64,000 bases of DNA from Porticoccaceae bacterium (GCA_002691825.1 NZIZ01000043.1:1-64000), one strand, 5' to 3'. Shown: positions 34,043-44,514, counted from the first letter of the stretch. The notes: generated by a model not told the origin, from the sequence alone. Numbers and translations are program-made.

Positions 34043-34420
34043 ATGGTTATATCAATAGGAACAGATATCGTAGAAATCGAAAGAATCAAACGAGTACTTT
34101 TGAGGTTCGGAGAACGTTTCGTCCAACGAATTCTTACTCAAAAAGAAATTAGCGAATGGCAACGCAGAGGTTGCGGCGAGGCATTTTTGGCACGCCGCTT
34201 TGCGGCGAAGGAGGCAATCTTAAAAGCTTTGATGACTGGTATTTCTGGTGGTTTAAGTTTTCGGGATATAAGTGTTGAAAACGATCTAAGAGGAGCGCCA
34301 TTTGTTGTTTTATCAAAAAAGGCGGGACAGTTACTGGCGAGTTTTGGAGCTACTCGGGTTCTATTGAGTATTAGTGATGAGCGAAGTTACGCTATTTCTT
34401 ATGCCATGGTAGTATCGTAA
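34043..34420 (+). CDS. acpS: Holo-[acyl-carrier-protein] synthase
   Basis: GTDIVEIERIKRVL...FLARRFAAKEAILKAL. Confidence 0.94.
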   Translation: MVISIGTDIVEIERIKRVLLRFGERFVQRILTQKEISEWQRRGCGEAFLARRFAAKEAILKALMTGISGGLSFRDISVENDLRGAPFVVLSKKAGQLLASFGATRVLLSISDERSYAISYAMVVS

Positions 34421-35280
34421 TGAGAAATTTCCCATCTCGAAATAGACATATGAAAATGAAAAAGAATGATTTAAGTGATTTGTTTTATTTAATTGACCGT
34501 CTTCGAGACCCCAATTTTGGCTGTGAGTGGGACATCAGTCAGGATCTAGAGACCATAGTTAAATTCGCACTTGAGGAAGTTTATGAGGTTGTGGATGCAG
34601 TGGAGACTGGTAATTATTTGCATTTGAAGGAGGAATTGGGAGATTTATTGTTTCAGATCATCTTTATGTGTAAATTAGCTGACGAAAAACAGCTCTTTGA
34701 CTTTGATGATGTAGCTGCAGGACTCGTTGCTAAATTAGTGAGGCGACATCCTCATGTGTTTCCTGATGGGACACTTCACTCTCAGAGAGCTAAAGGCAGT
34801 GACGGCTGTTTAAAACAGATTTCAGCGAAATGGGAAGAAATTAAGTCGGCTGAGCGCGTCGAAAAAGGACAAGATCGCCTCTTATCAAATATTCCAATTG
34901 CAATACCGGCGTTGGCGAGAGCAGAAAAAATTCAAAAAAGAACATCTGGAGCTGGATTTGATTGGGATAATGTTGACAAAGTTCTCTCGAAAGTCAAAGA
35001 GGAACTCAGGGAATTAGAAGATTCTATGAATGAGGGCGCGCTCGCTGCTATAGAGGATGAATTTGGAGATTTATTGTTTAGTTGTGTTAATTTAGCGAGA
35101 CATCTAAATATTAATTCTGAGCGGGCTCTACGAAAAGCAAGCAGGAAGTTTGTTGATAGGGTTTACAAGGTCGAGGCCTTGTGCGAGCCAAGTGGTTTAA
35201 AAAAATTAGCGAGTGACGAGTTGGAGATGCTTTGGCAAAAGGTGAAGTTTGATGAGAATAATGTCACAGAGGAGTATTAA
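34420..35280 (+). CDS. mazG: Nucleoside triphosphate pyrophosphohydrolase MazG
   Basis: Two MazG repeats: EVYEVVDAVE...LKEELGDLLFQIIF and KVKEELRELEDSM...EDEFGDLLFSCVNLARHL. Confidence 0.94.
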   Translation: MRNFPSRNRHMKMKKNDLSDLFYLIDRLRDPNFGCEWDISQDLETIVKFALEEVYEVVDAVETGNYLHLKEELGDLLFQIIFMCKLADEKQLFDFDDVAAGLVAKLVRRHPHVFPDGTLHSQRAKGSDGCLKQISAKWEEIKSAERVEKGQDRLLSNIPIAIPALARAEKIQKRTSGAGFDWDNVDKVLSKVKEELRELEDSMNEGALAAIEDEFGDLLFSCVNLARHLNINSERALRKASRKFVDRVYKVEALCEPSGLKKLASDELEMLWQKVKFDENNVTEEY

Positions 35281-35423
35281 GTTGTTATTTCTTGTTTGCA
35301 AAATCTATTCGGTGTAAGTTAATTTTTAATGAAGGCTTATTTTTAGAAGACACTTATAAATATATGTGTTATTGGATGTTCTGGTATGTTTAACGGTTTT
35401 TATCAAAAAGGGTATCAAGCGTC

Positions 35424-36080
35424 GTGAGAGTTATTCTCTTAGGCCCTCCGGGAGCGGGGAAAGGAACTCAAGCAAAATACATCGTTGATTATTTTGGTAT
35501 TCCACAAATATCTACGGGAGATATGTTAAGGACTGCAGTAAAGGCGGGCACCGATTTAGGTCTAAGAGTACAAGACATAATGACGTCGGGGCGATTAGTT
35601 TCAGATCAGATAATTATTGAGCTGGTTAAAGAACGGATAGCTCTCCCAGATTGCGCAGACGGTTTTCTTTTTGATGGATTTCCCCGAACTATCCCGCAAG
35701 CCAGAGAGATGCTGAATTCTGGTGTGGAAATTGAATTTGTGATAGAAATTTCCGTTAATGATGACGAAGTAGTGGCGCGGCTCAGTGGAAGGCGGGTACA
35801 CGAGAGTTCGGGACGAATTTATCATGTAATCCATAATCCGCCAGAGATTGAGGGACTTGATGATCAGACTGGCGACCGGTTGATTCAACGCGAAGATGAT
35901 CGAGAGGATACAGTTAGAAATCGTCTCAAAGTTTATCGTCTGCAAACTAAGCCTCTTGTGGCATTTTATGAGGGTATTACTAACAAAGGCTCTGTTACAG
36001 CACCCTGCTTTGCATCTATAGACGGCACTGGTTCGCTAGAGTTCGTGCAACGTAACATACGAGAAGTACTTTTGCGGTGA
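35424..36080 (+). CDS. adk: Adenylate kinase
   Basis: [38 protein letters not shown] start. Confidence 0.97.
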   Translation: MRVILLGPPGAGKGTQAKYIVDYFGIPQISTGDMLRTAVKAGTDLGLRVQDIMTSGRLVSDQIIIELVKERIALPDCADGFLFDGFPRTIPQAREMLNSGVEIEFVIEISVNDDEVVARLSGRRVHESSGRIYHVIHNPPEIEGLDDQTGDRLIQREDDREDTVRNRLKVYRLQTKPLVAFYEGITNKGSVTAPCFASIDGTGSLEFVQRNIREVLLR

Positions 36081-36209
36081 TCTTAGACTGCTTTCTGTTT
36101 TGAATATTTTGTTTAATATGAACTAAGGTGCCACATTAATTTCTGTGATGTCGCAAAAGTATTGGCTGATCCCCGATTTACTTCTTCGCTTTGATGGTGG
36201 AGTACGAAA

Positions 36210-36896
36210 ATGATGCTTGCAGTAGAAACAGCAACCGCTGCCTGTTCAGTCGCTTTGTCCAGTGGTGACAACACATTTTTCCGCTATTCTAAAGAACCGC
36301 GTTCCCATAGTGAGAAAATCTTAGGAATGGTAAAAGATGTTTTAGAGGATGCAAAAGTCTCGTTTTCAATGATCGATCGTCTTGCGGTGACAATTGGTCC
36401 TGGATCATTTACGGGCCTTCGGGTCGGTTTCTCTGTTATACAAGGGTTAGCGTTTGCTAGGGATCTCCCAGTTGTTCCGCTGTGTACACTGGAGGTTCTT
36501 GCCGCTACATATCGGAGGACGCATATCGAGAAAATGGGAGATGGCTTAGTCATCTCGCTGCTGAACGCTCGTATGGGTCAATGCGCACTTGGAGGGTTTA
36601 GGTGGGATGGAAATTTCTGGTCAAATGAAATCGCAGTCTGTTTATTGGCAATAGATACGGCGAAGCGATTGATCCACGATAGGGAACCTGAAATGGTGGT
36701 AGGAGATGTGGATGTCTTATTTGATGAGGACGACATTAATGGCGATAATTATGCCTACAATAATTTAGAGCTCTGTCCTCACGCCATTGATGTCATAATT
36801 CTTGCAGACGATCCTAACAAGCGCATGCAAAATATAGGGAACATCGAACTCAGATATTTAAGGGAAAGTAATGCATGGTCCAAATATAAAAGATAA
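36210..36896 (+). CDS. tsaB: tRNA threonylcarbamoyladenosine biosynthesis protein TsaB
   Basis: MLAVETATAACSVAL...AVTIGPGSFTGLRVG. Confidence 0.94.
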   Translation: MMLAVETATAACSVALSSGDNTFFRYSKEPRSHSEKILGMVKDVLEDAKVSFSMIDRLAVTIGPGSFTGLRVGFSVIQGLAFARDLPVVPLCTLEVLAATYRRTHIEKMGDGLVISLLNARMGQCALGGFRWDGNFWSNEIAVCLLAIDTAKRLIHDREPEMVVGDVDVLFDEDDINGDNYAYNNLELCPHAIDVIILADDPNKRMQNIGNIELRYLRESNAWSKYKR

Positions 36897-36911
36897 CTAC
36901 ATTTAAAACTA

Positions 36912-37715
36912 ATGGATATTTTGCAAGCTATTATCTTGGCTTTAGTGCAAGGTATTACTGAGTTTCTACCGATATCTAGTTCGGGCCACTTAATATTAGC
37001 AAGTAATCTTTTAGGATGGTCAGATCAAGGGTTGGCCTTTGATGTCGCTGTCCACTTTGGATCCTTGGTTGCAGTGATTGTTTTTTTCCGAAAAGATTTA
37101 ACCCGTCTAGCTACCTCTTGGTTAGCTAGTATTTTTAAGAGGCGCATGAGCAGAGATTCGGATTTAGCGTGGCAGTTGTTAATTGTCACTTTACCTGCAA
37201 GTGTGTGTGCTTGGGTTTTCAGTGATTACATTGAAATGCACTTGCGCTCATTGTGTGTAGTTGCTTCGGCCACTATTTTTTTTGGATTATTACTGGGCTT
37301 GGCAGATATCTCGGGAAACACAGACGGAGCGTTAGAGAGGATGAGTTGGCGAGATTCATTATTAGTGGGTTGCGCGCAAATTTGTGCGTTGGTGCCGGGC
37401 GCCTCAAGATCTGGAGTAACGATGGCAGCGGCATTGGCACTAGGTTATTCCAGAGATGCGTCAGCCCGCTTTTCGTTCTTGATGGCTATACCAATAATTT
37501 TTTTAAGCGGTATTTACAAAACAACGCACTTATTTGGAGGGGAAATACACCTAGTATCAATTCTTATTGGAGTAGTTGTTTCGGCAATTAGTGCTTATTT
37601 CTGCATCGGTGTTTTTTTACGTTTCATTAAACGCGTCGGAATGATACCTTTTGTAATTTATCGTTTGATTCTTGGAAGCGCATTACTTTTGATCGGAATG
37701 ACACAGCTCACATGA
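36912..37715 (+). CDS. uppP: Undecaprenyl-diphosphatase
   Basis: ALVQGITEFLPISSSGHL; PGASRSGVTMAAALALGYSR. Confidence 0.96.
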   Translation: MDILQAIILALVQGITEFLPISSSGHLILASNLLGWSDQGLAFDVAVHFGSLVAVIVFFRKDLTRLATSWLASIFKRRMSRDSDLAWQLLIVTLPASVCAWVFSDYIEMHLRSLCVVASATIFFGLLLGLADISGNTDGALERMSWRDSLLVGCAQICALVPGASRSGVTMAAALALGYSRDASARFSFLMAIPIIFLSGIYKTTHLFGGEIHLVSILIGVVVSAISAYFCIGVFLRFIKRVGMIPFVIYRLILGSALLLIGMTQLT

Positions 37716-37752
37716 ATCTTTTACAGAAATTGAAGTTGGGGAGTAAGGTCGA

Positions 37753-39045
37753 TTGGCGTTTGATATTAGATCAAAAGAATTGAATCGAAGGTTATACAAT
37801 TTTTTGGATAGCTCGCCGACTCCTTTTCATGCGGTTCTGCAGATGTCTCAAATTTTAGAAAAAGCAGGATTCACTCAGATTGCTGAAACGGAAGATTGGA
37901 ATCTTCATCAGGGTGGAAAATATTTTGTCACACGTAATCAATCCGCGCTGATTGCTTTCATAGTAGGAGAGAGTGATTACGCTGAGTACGGCGCGCGGGT
38001 TGTTGGAGCTCACACAGACAGCCCCGCTTTAATGGTTAAACCTCAGTCAGAAATTAGGGAAAATGGTTTTCTACAATTGGGTATAGAGGTGTATGGAGGT
38101 GCACTTCTAAATCCTTGGTTTGATCGCGATTTATCAATGGCGGGGCGTGTTGTTTGCCAATTAATTGAAGGTGAATTGTCATCTCGTCTCATAGATTTGA
38201 AACGACCTGTGGCTTTCATTCCCAGTCTTGCGATACATCTTGATAAAACGGCAAACAAGAATCGTTCTATTAATCCGCAAACCGATCTTTCTCCCATTAT
38301 ACTGCAATTTAATAATAATCAAGATTTAAGAGAGGTTCTTCGGAGCGAGTGTCTTGAAGACACGGCAGCGATAATCGATTACGAGTTATATCTGTATGAT
38401 TCTGTGGGAGCTAAAGAATTAGGATTACAAAACGAATTTTTCTCGTCGGGAAGGCTGGATAACTTATTAAGTTGTTTTGTTGGAGTTGAGGCCCTGACCT
38501 ATGCCGATTCGAAGCATTTTTGTGCACTTGTTTGTAATGATCATGAGGAGGTGGGGAGTATCTCTGCTAATGCAGCGGGGGGTTCTTTTTTAGAATCGGT
38601 TTTTGAAAGAATCTTTGTCGGTAAGCCTTTGAGTAGCGTGTTAACGAGGTCTATGTTTATTTCGTGTGATAATGCTCATGCTGTTCACCCAAATTACAAA
38701 AGACAACATGATGTGAGGCACCAGCCGGTCTTGAATAAAGGACCGGTAATAAAGGTTAATGCCAAACATAGCTATGCGACTACTAGTTTAACGTCTAGTA
38801 TTTTTAAAAAGATATGCCTAGATGCTGAGGTGCCAGTTCAAACTTTTGTCTCTCGAAGTGATCTGAGTTGTGGAAGTACAATTGGGCCAATAACGTCGGC
38901 GCGTTTGGGGATACCTACAATTGATGTTGGAATACCACAGCTGGCTATGCACTCGTGTCGAGAAACGGCTGGTGTAAGAGACCCAGCTTATTTGGGGAAA
39001 GCGTTAAAGGGATTTTTCAATTTTCCGAAACCAGTTGCAATTTAG
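37753..39045 (+). CDS. apeB: M18 family aminopeptidase
   Basis: SPTPFHAVLQM; GAHTDSPALMVKP; CNDHEEVGS; SCDNAHAVHPNY; TTG start. Confidence 0.93.
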   Translation: MAFDIRSKELNRRLYNFLDSSPTPFHAVLQMSQILEKAGFTQIAETEDWNLHQGGKYFVTRNQSALIAFIVGESDYAEYGARVVGAHTDSPALMVKPQSEIRENGFLQLGIEVYGGALLNPWFDRDLSMAGRVVCQLIEGELSSRLIDLKRPVAFIPSLAIHLDKTANKNRSINPQTDLSPIILQFNNNQDLREVLRSECLEDTAAIIDYELYLYDSVGAKELGLQNEFFSSGRLDNLLSCFVGVEALTYADSKHFCALVCNDHEEVGSISANAAGGSFLESVFERIFVGKPLSSVLTRSMFISCDNAHAVHPNYKRQHDVRHQPVLNKGPVIKVNAKHSYATTSLTSSIFKKICLDAEVPVQTFVSRSDLSCGSTIGPITSARLGIPTIDVGIPQLAMHSCRETAGVRDPAYLGKALKGFFNFPKPVAI

Positions 39046-39059
39046 GATTGTGTTAAAGA

Positions 39060-40079
39060 ATGTCTAATTTTTCTGAAAAAAAACGCGTTCTGACAGGGAT
39101 AACTACTTCTGGAACACCTCATTTAGGAAACTATGTGGGAGCTATTAGACCGGCGATTCTTGCTAGTAAATCTGACTCTTATCATGCGTATTTTTTTCTG
39201 GCGGACTATCACGCTTTAATAAAGACGCAAAGCCCTCGCTTGGTACATCAGTCCACGTTGGAGGTGGCCGCGGCATGGCTGGCGCTAGGTCTTGACACGG
39301 AAAAAGTGACTTTTTACAGACAATCAGATATTCCAGAAATTCAAGAATTGACCTGGTTTTTGTCTTGCGTGACGGCTAAAGGTTTGATGAATAGAGCACA
39401 TGCATATAAGAATGCGGTGCAAGGAAATCTCGAGGTTGGAGAGGATGAAGATTTTGCGATTAATATGGGATTATTTGGATATCCTATATTAATGGCGGCT
39501 GATATATTGATGTTTAATGCACATGAGGTACCGGTTGGGCAAGATCAGTTGCAGCATGTTGAGATGGCACGAGATATCGCTCAGCGGTTTAACTACATAT
39601 TTGGAACACACTTCGTGTTGCCCAAGGCGGAGGTTGACAGAGATCTTTCCCTTTTAAGAGGCTTGGACGGCCGTAAAATGAGCAAAAGTTATGATAACAC
39701 CATTCCTTTATTTCTGCCGGAGAAACAATTGAAAAAATCTATCAATAAGATTAAGACTAACCTTTTGGAACCCGGAGAGAGGAAGGATCCAGATTCTTCA
39801 GCGGTTTTTCAGATTTGGAAAGCATTTGCAAATAGGCAGCAAACTGAGGAGATGCGACAAAAGTTTGAGCAAGGTATTGGCTGGGGGGAAGCGAAGAAAC
39901 AATTATTTCATTTGATCAATACGCAACTAAAATCACCTAGGGAACGATATTATGAGTTACTGGAAAATCCTGAAAGGGTGGAATGTATTTTGAATCAAGG
40001 AGCAAAAAGGGCACGCGCTGAATCGCGAAAAATGATTGAAGGTCTGCGCGATGCGGTTGGTATTAGACCGCTATATTAA
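39060..40079 (+). CDS. trpS: Tryptophanyl-tRNA synthetase
   Basis: [13 protein letters not shown] (HIGH-like), GRKMSKS (KMSKS). Confidence 0.96.
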   Translation: MSNFSEKKRVLTGITTSGTPHLGNYVGAIRPAILASKSDSYHAYFFLADYHALIKTQSPRLVHQSTLEVAAAWLALGLDTEKVTFYRQSDIPEIQELTWFLSCVTAKGLMNRAHAYKNAVQGNLEVGEDEDFAINMGLFGYPILMAADILMFNAHEVPVGQDQLQHVEMARDIAQRFNYIFGTHFVLPKAEVDRDLSLLRGLDGRKMSKSYDNTIPLFLPEKQLKKSINKIKTNLLEPGERKDPDSSAVFQIWKAFANRQQTEEMRQKFEQGIGWGEAKKQLFHLINTQLKSPRERYYELLENPERVECILNQGAKRARAESRKMIEGLRDAVGIRPLY

Positions 40080-40168
40080 GGTGAAAGTTGAGTGGTTTAA
40101 TAATTAGGTTTCACGCTAAACTATTATATATTTTTGGTCTTATTTGATTTGGCGATATGGAGGTTTGA

Positions 40169-40771
40169 ATGGCTAGTCGAATTGTTCTTCTAAGTAAATT
40201 TGTTTTGTTTTTTTTTCTCGCTGGTTGTGGTTCTGGGGGAGATAAAGAACAGCTCACAGATAAACAAAAAAGCATGGTCGCAGAGCGTATTGCACCAGTA
40301 GGTTCAATTGTTAAAGTTGAAGATCTAGTTCAGGAAAAAAGTTTAATTTCCCCCGCGATAATTGTGGAAAAGGTAGCTCTATCGCAAGGAAATGAGCATA
40401 TAGTGGAGATGTTGAATGCTGGTGATGGCGGAAATATGATTTTTGATCCGGCGGTAATTAAAGTATCGAAGGGAGACATCATTCACTTTAGAGCTGTTGA
40501 CATGTCCCATAACTCCGCAACTATTAACTCAATGATACCCTCTGGTGCTGAGTCTTGGACTGGACTTATGAACCAAGACATAAGTGTGACTTTAGATGTG
40601 GAGGGTGTTTATGTATATCAATGTGATCCTCATGCGATGATGGCAATGGTTGGAGTGATTCAGGTGGGAGAGGCTGTAAATATTAGCGAAGTAAAGATCG
40701 CGGCCGAAGCGTACAGATCCAATTTCATGCTTAATAATGATCGATTAGAAGGCTACTTAGCTCAGCTCTGA
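40169..40771 (+). CDS. Lipoprotein with pseudoazurin-like type-1 copper (cupredoxin) domain
   Basis: Lipobox FFLAGC; DMSHNS...VYQCDPHAMMAMVGVIQVG supplies candidate His-Cys-His-Met ligands. Confidence 0.85.
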   Translation: MASRIVLLSKFVLFFFLAGCGSGGDKEQLTDKQKSMVAERIAPVGSIVKVEDLVQEKSLISPAIIVEKVALSQGNEHIVEMLNAGDGGNMIFDPAVIKVSKGDIIHFRAVDMSHNSATINSMIPSGAESWTGLMNQDISVTLDVEGVYVYQCDPHAMMAMVGVIQVGEAVNISEVKIAAEAYRSNFMLNNDRLEGYLAQL

Positions 40772-40843
40772 TTTAAAGAAGGTACCTTTGAACTTTCATC
40801 GTCCCGTCTTTTTCGGTGTTAGACGCTATTATTTTTCTTAAAA

Positions 40844-42406
40844 TTAGACGCTAAGTTTTGGCTGTGGACCAGCCATTAAAATACTGTCCAAGACTTGGAA
40901 TTTTTGCATGTTCTTGGCGAACATTTTCATCAGTTTTTCAGCTTGTGCTTGATACTCTTTTGCATTCATCCAAGTTGTTTTGGGATTGAGGTACCGATTC
41001 TCGACTCCAGGTACGCTGACAGGAATGTAGAGATTTAGAGTCTTTAAGTATTTCGTGTCTACGTTACTCAGAGTGCCGTTGACTATAGCGGACACTATTG
41101 AGCGCGTAACAGGGATAGGGAAGCGGTTTCCATTTCCGTTAGGTCCACCAAATCCGCCATACCAGCCTGTGTTTACTAAAAATACCTCAGATCCAAATTT
41201 TTCAATGCGCTTTAACAATAGATTGGCATAAACCTCTGCTTTCCTTGGCATAAAGGGTGCACCAAAGCAAGGAGAAAAAGTTGGAGAAATCCCTTTGTCG
41301 GTGTCTATTTCAGTCGAACTAACTCGAGCGGTGTAGCCCGTTAGAAAATGATATGCTGCCGCCTCTTTGCTCAGCAATGAAACAGGAGGTAACACCCCAT
41401 TCACATCGCATGTTAGGAAAATTATATATTTTGGTTCACCAGAGCAATTTTCTATTTTTCGCTTGGGCACGTGCTCAAGCGGGTAACTACATCTACCATT
41501 TTCAGTAATTGAAGTGTTATCAAAGTCTGCAGTACGTTGAGTGGAGTTGTTAACAAATACGTTTTCAGTTATGGCCCCAAATCGGATAGCATTCCAAATG
41601 ATAGGCTCATTGGTTTTATTTAAATTTATTGTTTTTGCATAACACCCACCCTCTAGGTTAAATACACTACCCGTTGTCCAACCATGCTCGTCATCTCCAA
41701 TTAGAGCACGCGTAGAATCTGCAGAAAGTGTGGTTTTTCCTGTGCCAGAGAGGCCAAAAAATAAAGTGGTATACCCGTCATCTCCGACATTTGCCGCACA
41801 GTGCATTGGCATTATGCCAAGTTCTGGTAAAAGAAAATTTTGCACGGAAAACATCGCTTTTTTTATCTCACCGGCATAGCTGAGTCCGGCGATTAAAACG
41901 CGTCTCATAGCAAAGTTAATGGCTACGATACCTTCGGACCGCGTCCCATCCGTATCTGTATTGCAAACAAAATTACAAGCATGAAGCATTTCCCAACAAG
42001 GTTTGTTTCTTGGATTATATTGATCGGTTCTTACGAACATATTTCTGGCAAATAAATTATGCCATGCAGTTTGTGTTGTTATTTTCAAGGGTAAATAGTG
42101 TTCTTCATGCTGCGCCACATGAAGATGAGATATAAATTGCTCTTGTTGATTTAAATAGAGCTCAACTTTTTCCCAGAGATAATTAAATTTAGCCTCGGTC
42201 ATTCGCTGGTTTGTTGTTCCCCAAACGATTGATTCGGTAGTTGTGGACTCATCTACAAAAAATCTATCGAGAGGAGAGCGTCCACTCCGACTTCCTGTGA
42301 GTACTGATAGAGCACCATTGTCGAGTAGATGACCTTCTCCACGAGTTACAGATAGTTCTATTAATTCGGCGACGCCTAAATCGTGATGAGAAATTGGTCT
42401 GGACAT
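40844..42406 (-). CDS. pckA: Phosphoenolpyruvate carboxykinase (ATP)
   Basis: FFGLSGTGKTTLSAD; GDDEHGW; ENG/NTGWYGG motifs. Confidence 0.96.
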   Translation of the reverse strand: MSRPISHHDLGVAELIELSVTRGEGHLLDNGALSVLTGSRSGRSPLDRFFVDESTTTESIVWGTTNQRMTEAKFNYLWEKVELYLNQQEQFISHLHVAQHEEHYLPLKITTQTAWHNLFARNMFVRTDQYNPRNKPCWEMLHACNFVCNTDTDGTRSEGIVAINFAMRRVLIAGLSYAGEIKKAMFSVQNFLLPELGIMPMHCAANVGDDGYTTLFFGLSGTGKTTLSADSTRALIGDDEHGWTTGSVFNLEGGCYAKTINLNKTNEPIIWNAIRFGAITENVFVNNSTQRTADFDNTSITENGRCSYPLEHVPKRKIENCSGEPKYIIFLTCDVNGVLPPVSLLSKEAAAYHFLTGYTARVSSTEIDTDKGISPTFSPCFGAPFMPRKAEVYANLLLKRIEKFGSEVFLVNTGWYGGFGGPNGNGNRFPIPVTRSIVSAIVNGTLSNVDTKYLKTLNLYIPVSVPGVENRYLNPKTTWMNAKEYQAQAEKLMKMFAKNMQKFQVLDSILMAGPQPKLSV

Positions 42407-42571
42407 TTTATTTTAAACTTTCGTGTTTTTAATCTTGACAAAGCTACTAAACAAGAGCAACTCTATCCAAAAAACCACATTCAGGTGTGAATGTTAGCGT
42501 AGAAACGCTATTCTGACTATTCTTTTTTAGATCTAAATTTACTCACAAAAACTGTGCACTATGCAGACTAC

Positions 42572-43465
42572 TTAACTATTGTTCCTTGTGTAGATTAAAA
42601 ACTCAGTTGTATAAATTTCATAATTTTCGTTACAAAACTCATAGTTTAACGAGATTGAATTCCCGTCTTCAAAGATCGATTGCATTTCCTTTAAGCCAAG
42701 TAAATACAGCGCTTTAAGGCATCTTTCCCGAGAGCAGCTACAACGGAAACTAGGATTTTCTGTAAACAGAATTCGGATAAGATCATTAGAAAATAGAGAA
42801 ACAAGCTGATCGTAGTGGGGCAAAACAATTGGTTCCTAATTACGAAGTATTTCGAGCAACAAAGATTTTTCTTTCAATTCTTGGGACTCTTCGTCATTTG
42901 AAGTTAGTGCCGGTAGTTTTCTTATCCGCATGCCGACTGCGGTTCGCATATACCCACCGACTTTTATTTTAGTTATATTCCGAACCGGTTGTTCGAAATA
43001 ATACTGTAAACAACTACTAAATTTTTTTCCGTATATCAAGACTATTCCTTGATATCGATTGCAAGATTCTGGCTCTACAATTAGTCTTAGAGAACAATTT
43101 TTAGAAAGTTGATAGAAACCAAATTGGTCCGAGAGAATTGAGAAATCACCGTGCACGATTCCTCTAATATTATTTTTGGAGGTACATTCAGCCATCATGC
43201 TTGATTAGCTCCCCGAGGTTGATTCTCGTGGCTGAGGGATTAAACGACCGTTATAGTTTAGACTAGCGCTAAGCAAGCAAACAACTATCGAGAATTCTCC
43301 CCGAGGTTATCTGTCGTTTTCCGAGTATTTTTTATTCGAGATTATATCGTTGTAGCACTAGCGTAACGTCACGACTTGACCTCTAATATTTGTGTTATCT
43401 AAACTAAATTTTGTAAAAATATTGTCGTGCAGTATTTGTTCAGTTTGCTTTTCCTCTGGGCTCAC
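42572..43465 (-). pseudogene. hslO: Hsp33 (hslO) pseudogene: full length in one frame, four in-frame stops
   Basis: Reading 43465->42572 in one frame: ...FSLDNTNIRGQVVTLR*CYNDIISNKKYSENDR*PRGEFSIVVCLLSASLNYNGRLI...GS*SSMMAECTSKNNIRGI...RYQGIVLIYG...EILRN*EPIVLPHYDQL...FRCSCSRERC...YEFCNENY. Stops at 43358-43360, 43307-43309, 43205-43207, 42836-42838. Confidence 0.92.
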
Positions 43466-43836
43466 CGGATTTGTAAAAACTGATGTATTTGCCGACGTTG
43501 TTTTTTACTTGGTTTGGTGGCAATGGGATTTGAAAGTAATGACATTTTTACTTCTGTAACTAATTTTTGTCTCGTCTTTTGACTTGTGTCGGTCTCTGCG
43601 TAAAGTTTTTGCACCTCGCAAGCTCCTTTTCTTTTTGAGCTAAGCGCCAGCACTACAATAATTTTTTCGCCTCCAGAATGTTTGATACTGATAAGTTGAT
43701 TAATTCCAACTTTTCGACTCGGCTTTATTTTCTCTTCATTAATCTTTATATGGCCGGCGTTTATGGCGTCTTTGGCCATCGAACGAGTTTTGTAGAATCT
43801 AGCTGCCCAAAGCCATTTATCGATTCTAACTATCAT
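43462..43836 (-). CDS. hslR: Hsp15 ribosome-associated heat shock protein (S4 domain)
   Basis: VRIDKWLWAARFYKTRSMAKDAINAGHIKIN; basic C-terminus; adjacent to hslO as in E. coli. Confidence 0.93.
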   Translation of the reverse strand: MIVRIDKWLWAARFYKTRSMAKDAINAGHIKINEEKIKPSRKVGINQLISIKHSGGEKIIVVLALSSKRKGACEVQKLYAETDTSQKTRQKLVTEVKMSLLSNPIATKPSKKQRRQIHQFLQIR

Positions 43837-43879
43837 ATATTTTTCTCATTTATCTTCATCAAAGCAATAAAGCGTTGTA

Positions 43880-44514
43880 ATGCGATAAAATCTTAGTACT
43901 GATTTTTTTAAGCCTTGCCGACTGGTTTTTCGCTGTCAATCAAAAAAGCAATTCCATATATTGTAGCCGACTTCATAACATTTTCAGAAATATCTACTTA
44001 GAGACTCTTTTTAGTATCAAAGTTTACATTTTGTCGTAAGTATTCTCAGAATTCTGGGCTTTTTTATGAGAAGCCATAATAATTTTAAGAAATTATCAAG
44101 TCACCATTATTTATCAGATCAGTTTTTTTATATTTTATTCTCAGATCTTCTCTTTCGGCGTTAGTATATAGAATCCTTGATTTTTCGAGTTTTATCAAGT
44201 GCTTAAGAAACAGCACGCCACGAGGACATTCCTTTATTAGCTGGCTTACCATTCTCTTCCATTCGGTGATATTGACATGTAGCCTTGTAGACCAAAACTT
44301 GTGTCGAATACCAATTCAAAGTGCAGCAATGCTTACAAAGTAGCAAACGTGACTTTTCATGAATCTCCCCTCAAGGTTGATTGAGAAGTTTGGAATATTG
44401 GAAAGGTAAATGCCGAGTTCAGAAAACGTTATCAAAATTTAGTTTAAACAAAACACCATCCATATCGATAAAAATGGTATCAATAAAGTACGATCAATTA
44501 ACATAGTGGAGCAT
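43880..44514 (-). pseudogene. yrfG: GMP/IMP nucleotidase YrfG (HAD) pseudogene (approximate bounds)
   Basis: Reverse-strand patches in order: MLHYVN*SYFIDTIFIDMDGVLFKLNFDNVF*, TLNWYSTQVLV, RGVLFLKHLIKLEKSRILYTNAEREDLRIKYKKTDLI (other frame), DTKKSL*VDISENVMKSATIYGIAFLIDSEKPV. Confidence 0.88.

Noticed and set aside
42572-43465. Stop-codon recoding in hslO
   Set aside because: Both TAG and TAA interrupt the frame and a conserved zinc-ligand Cys is also lost, so decay is the simpler explanation.
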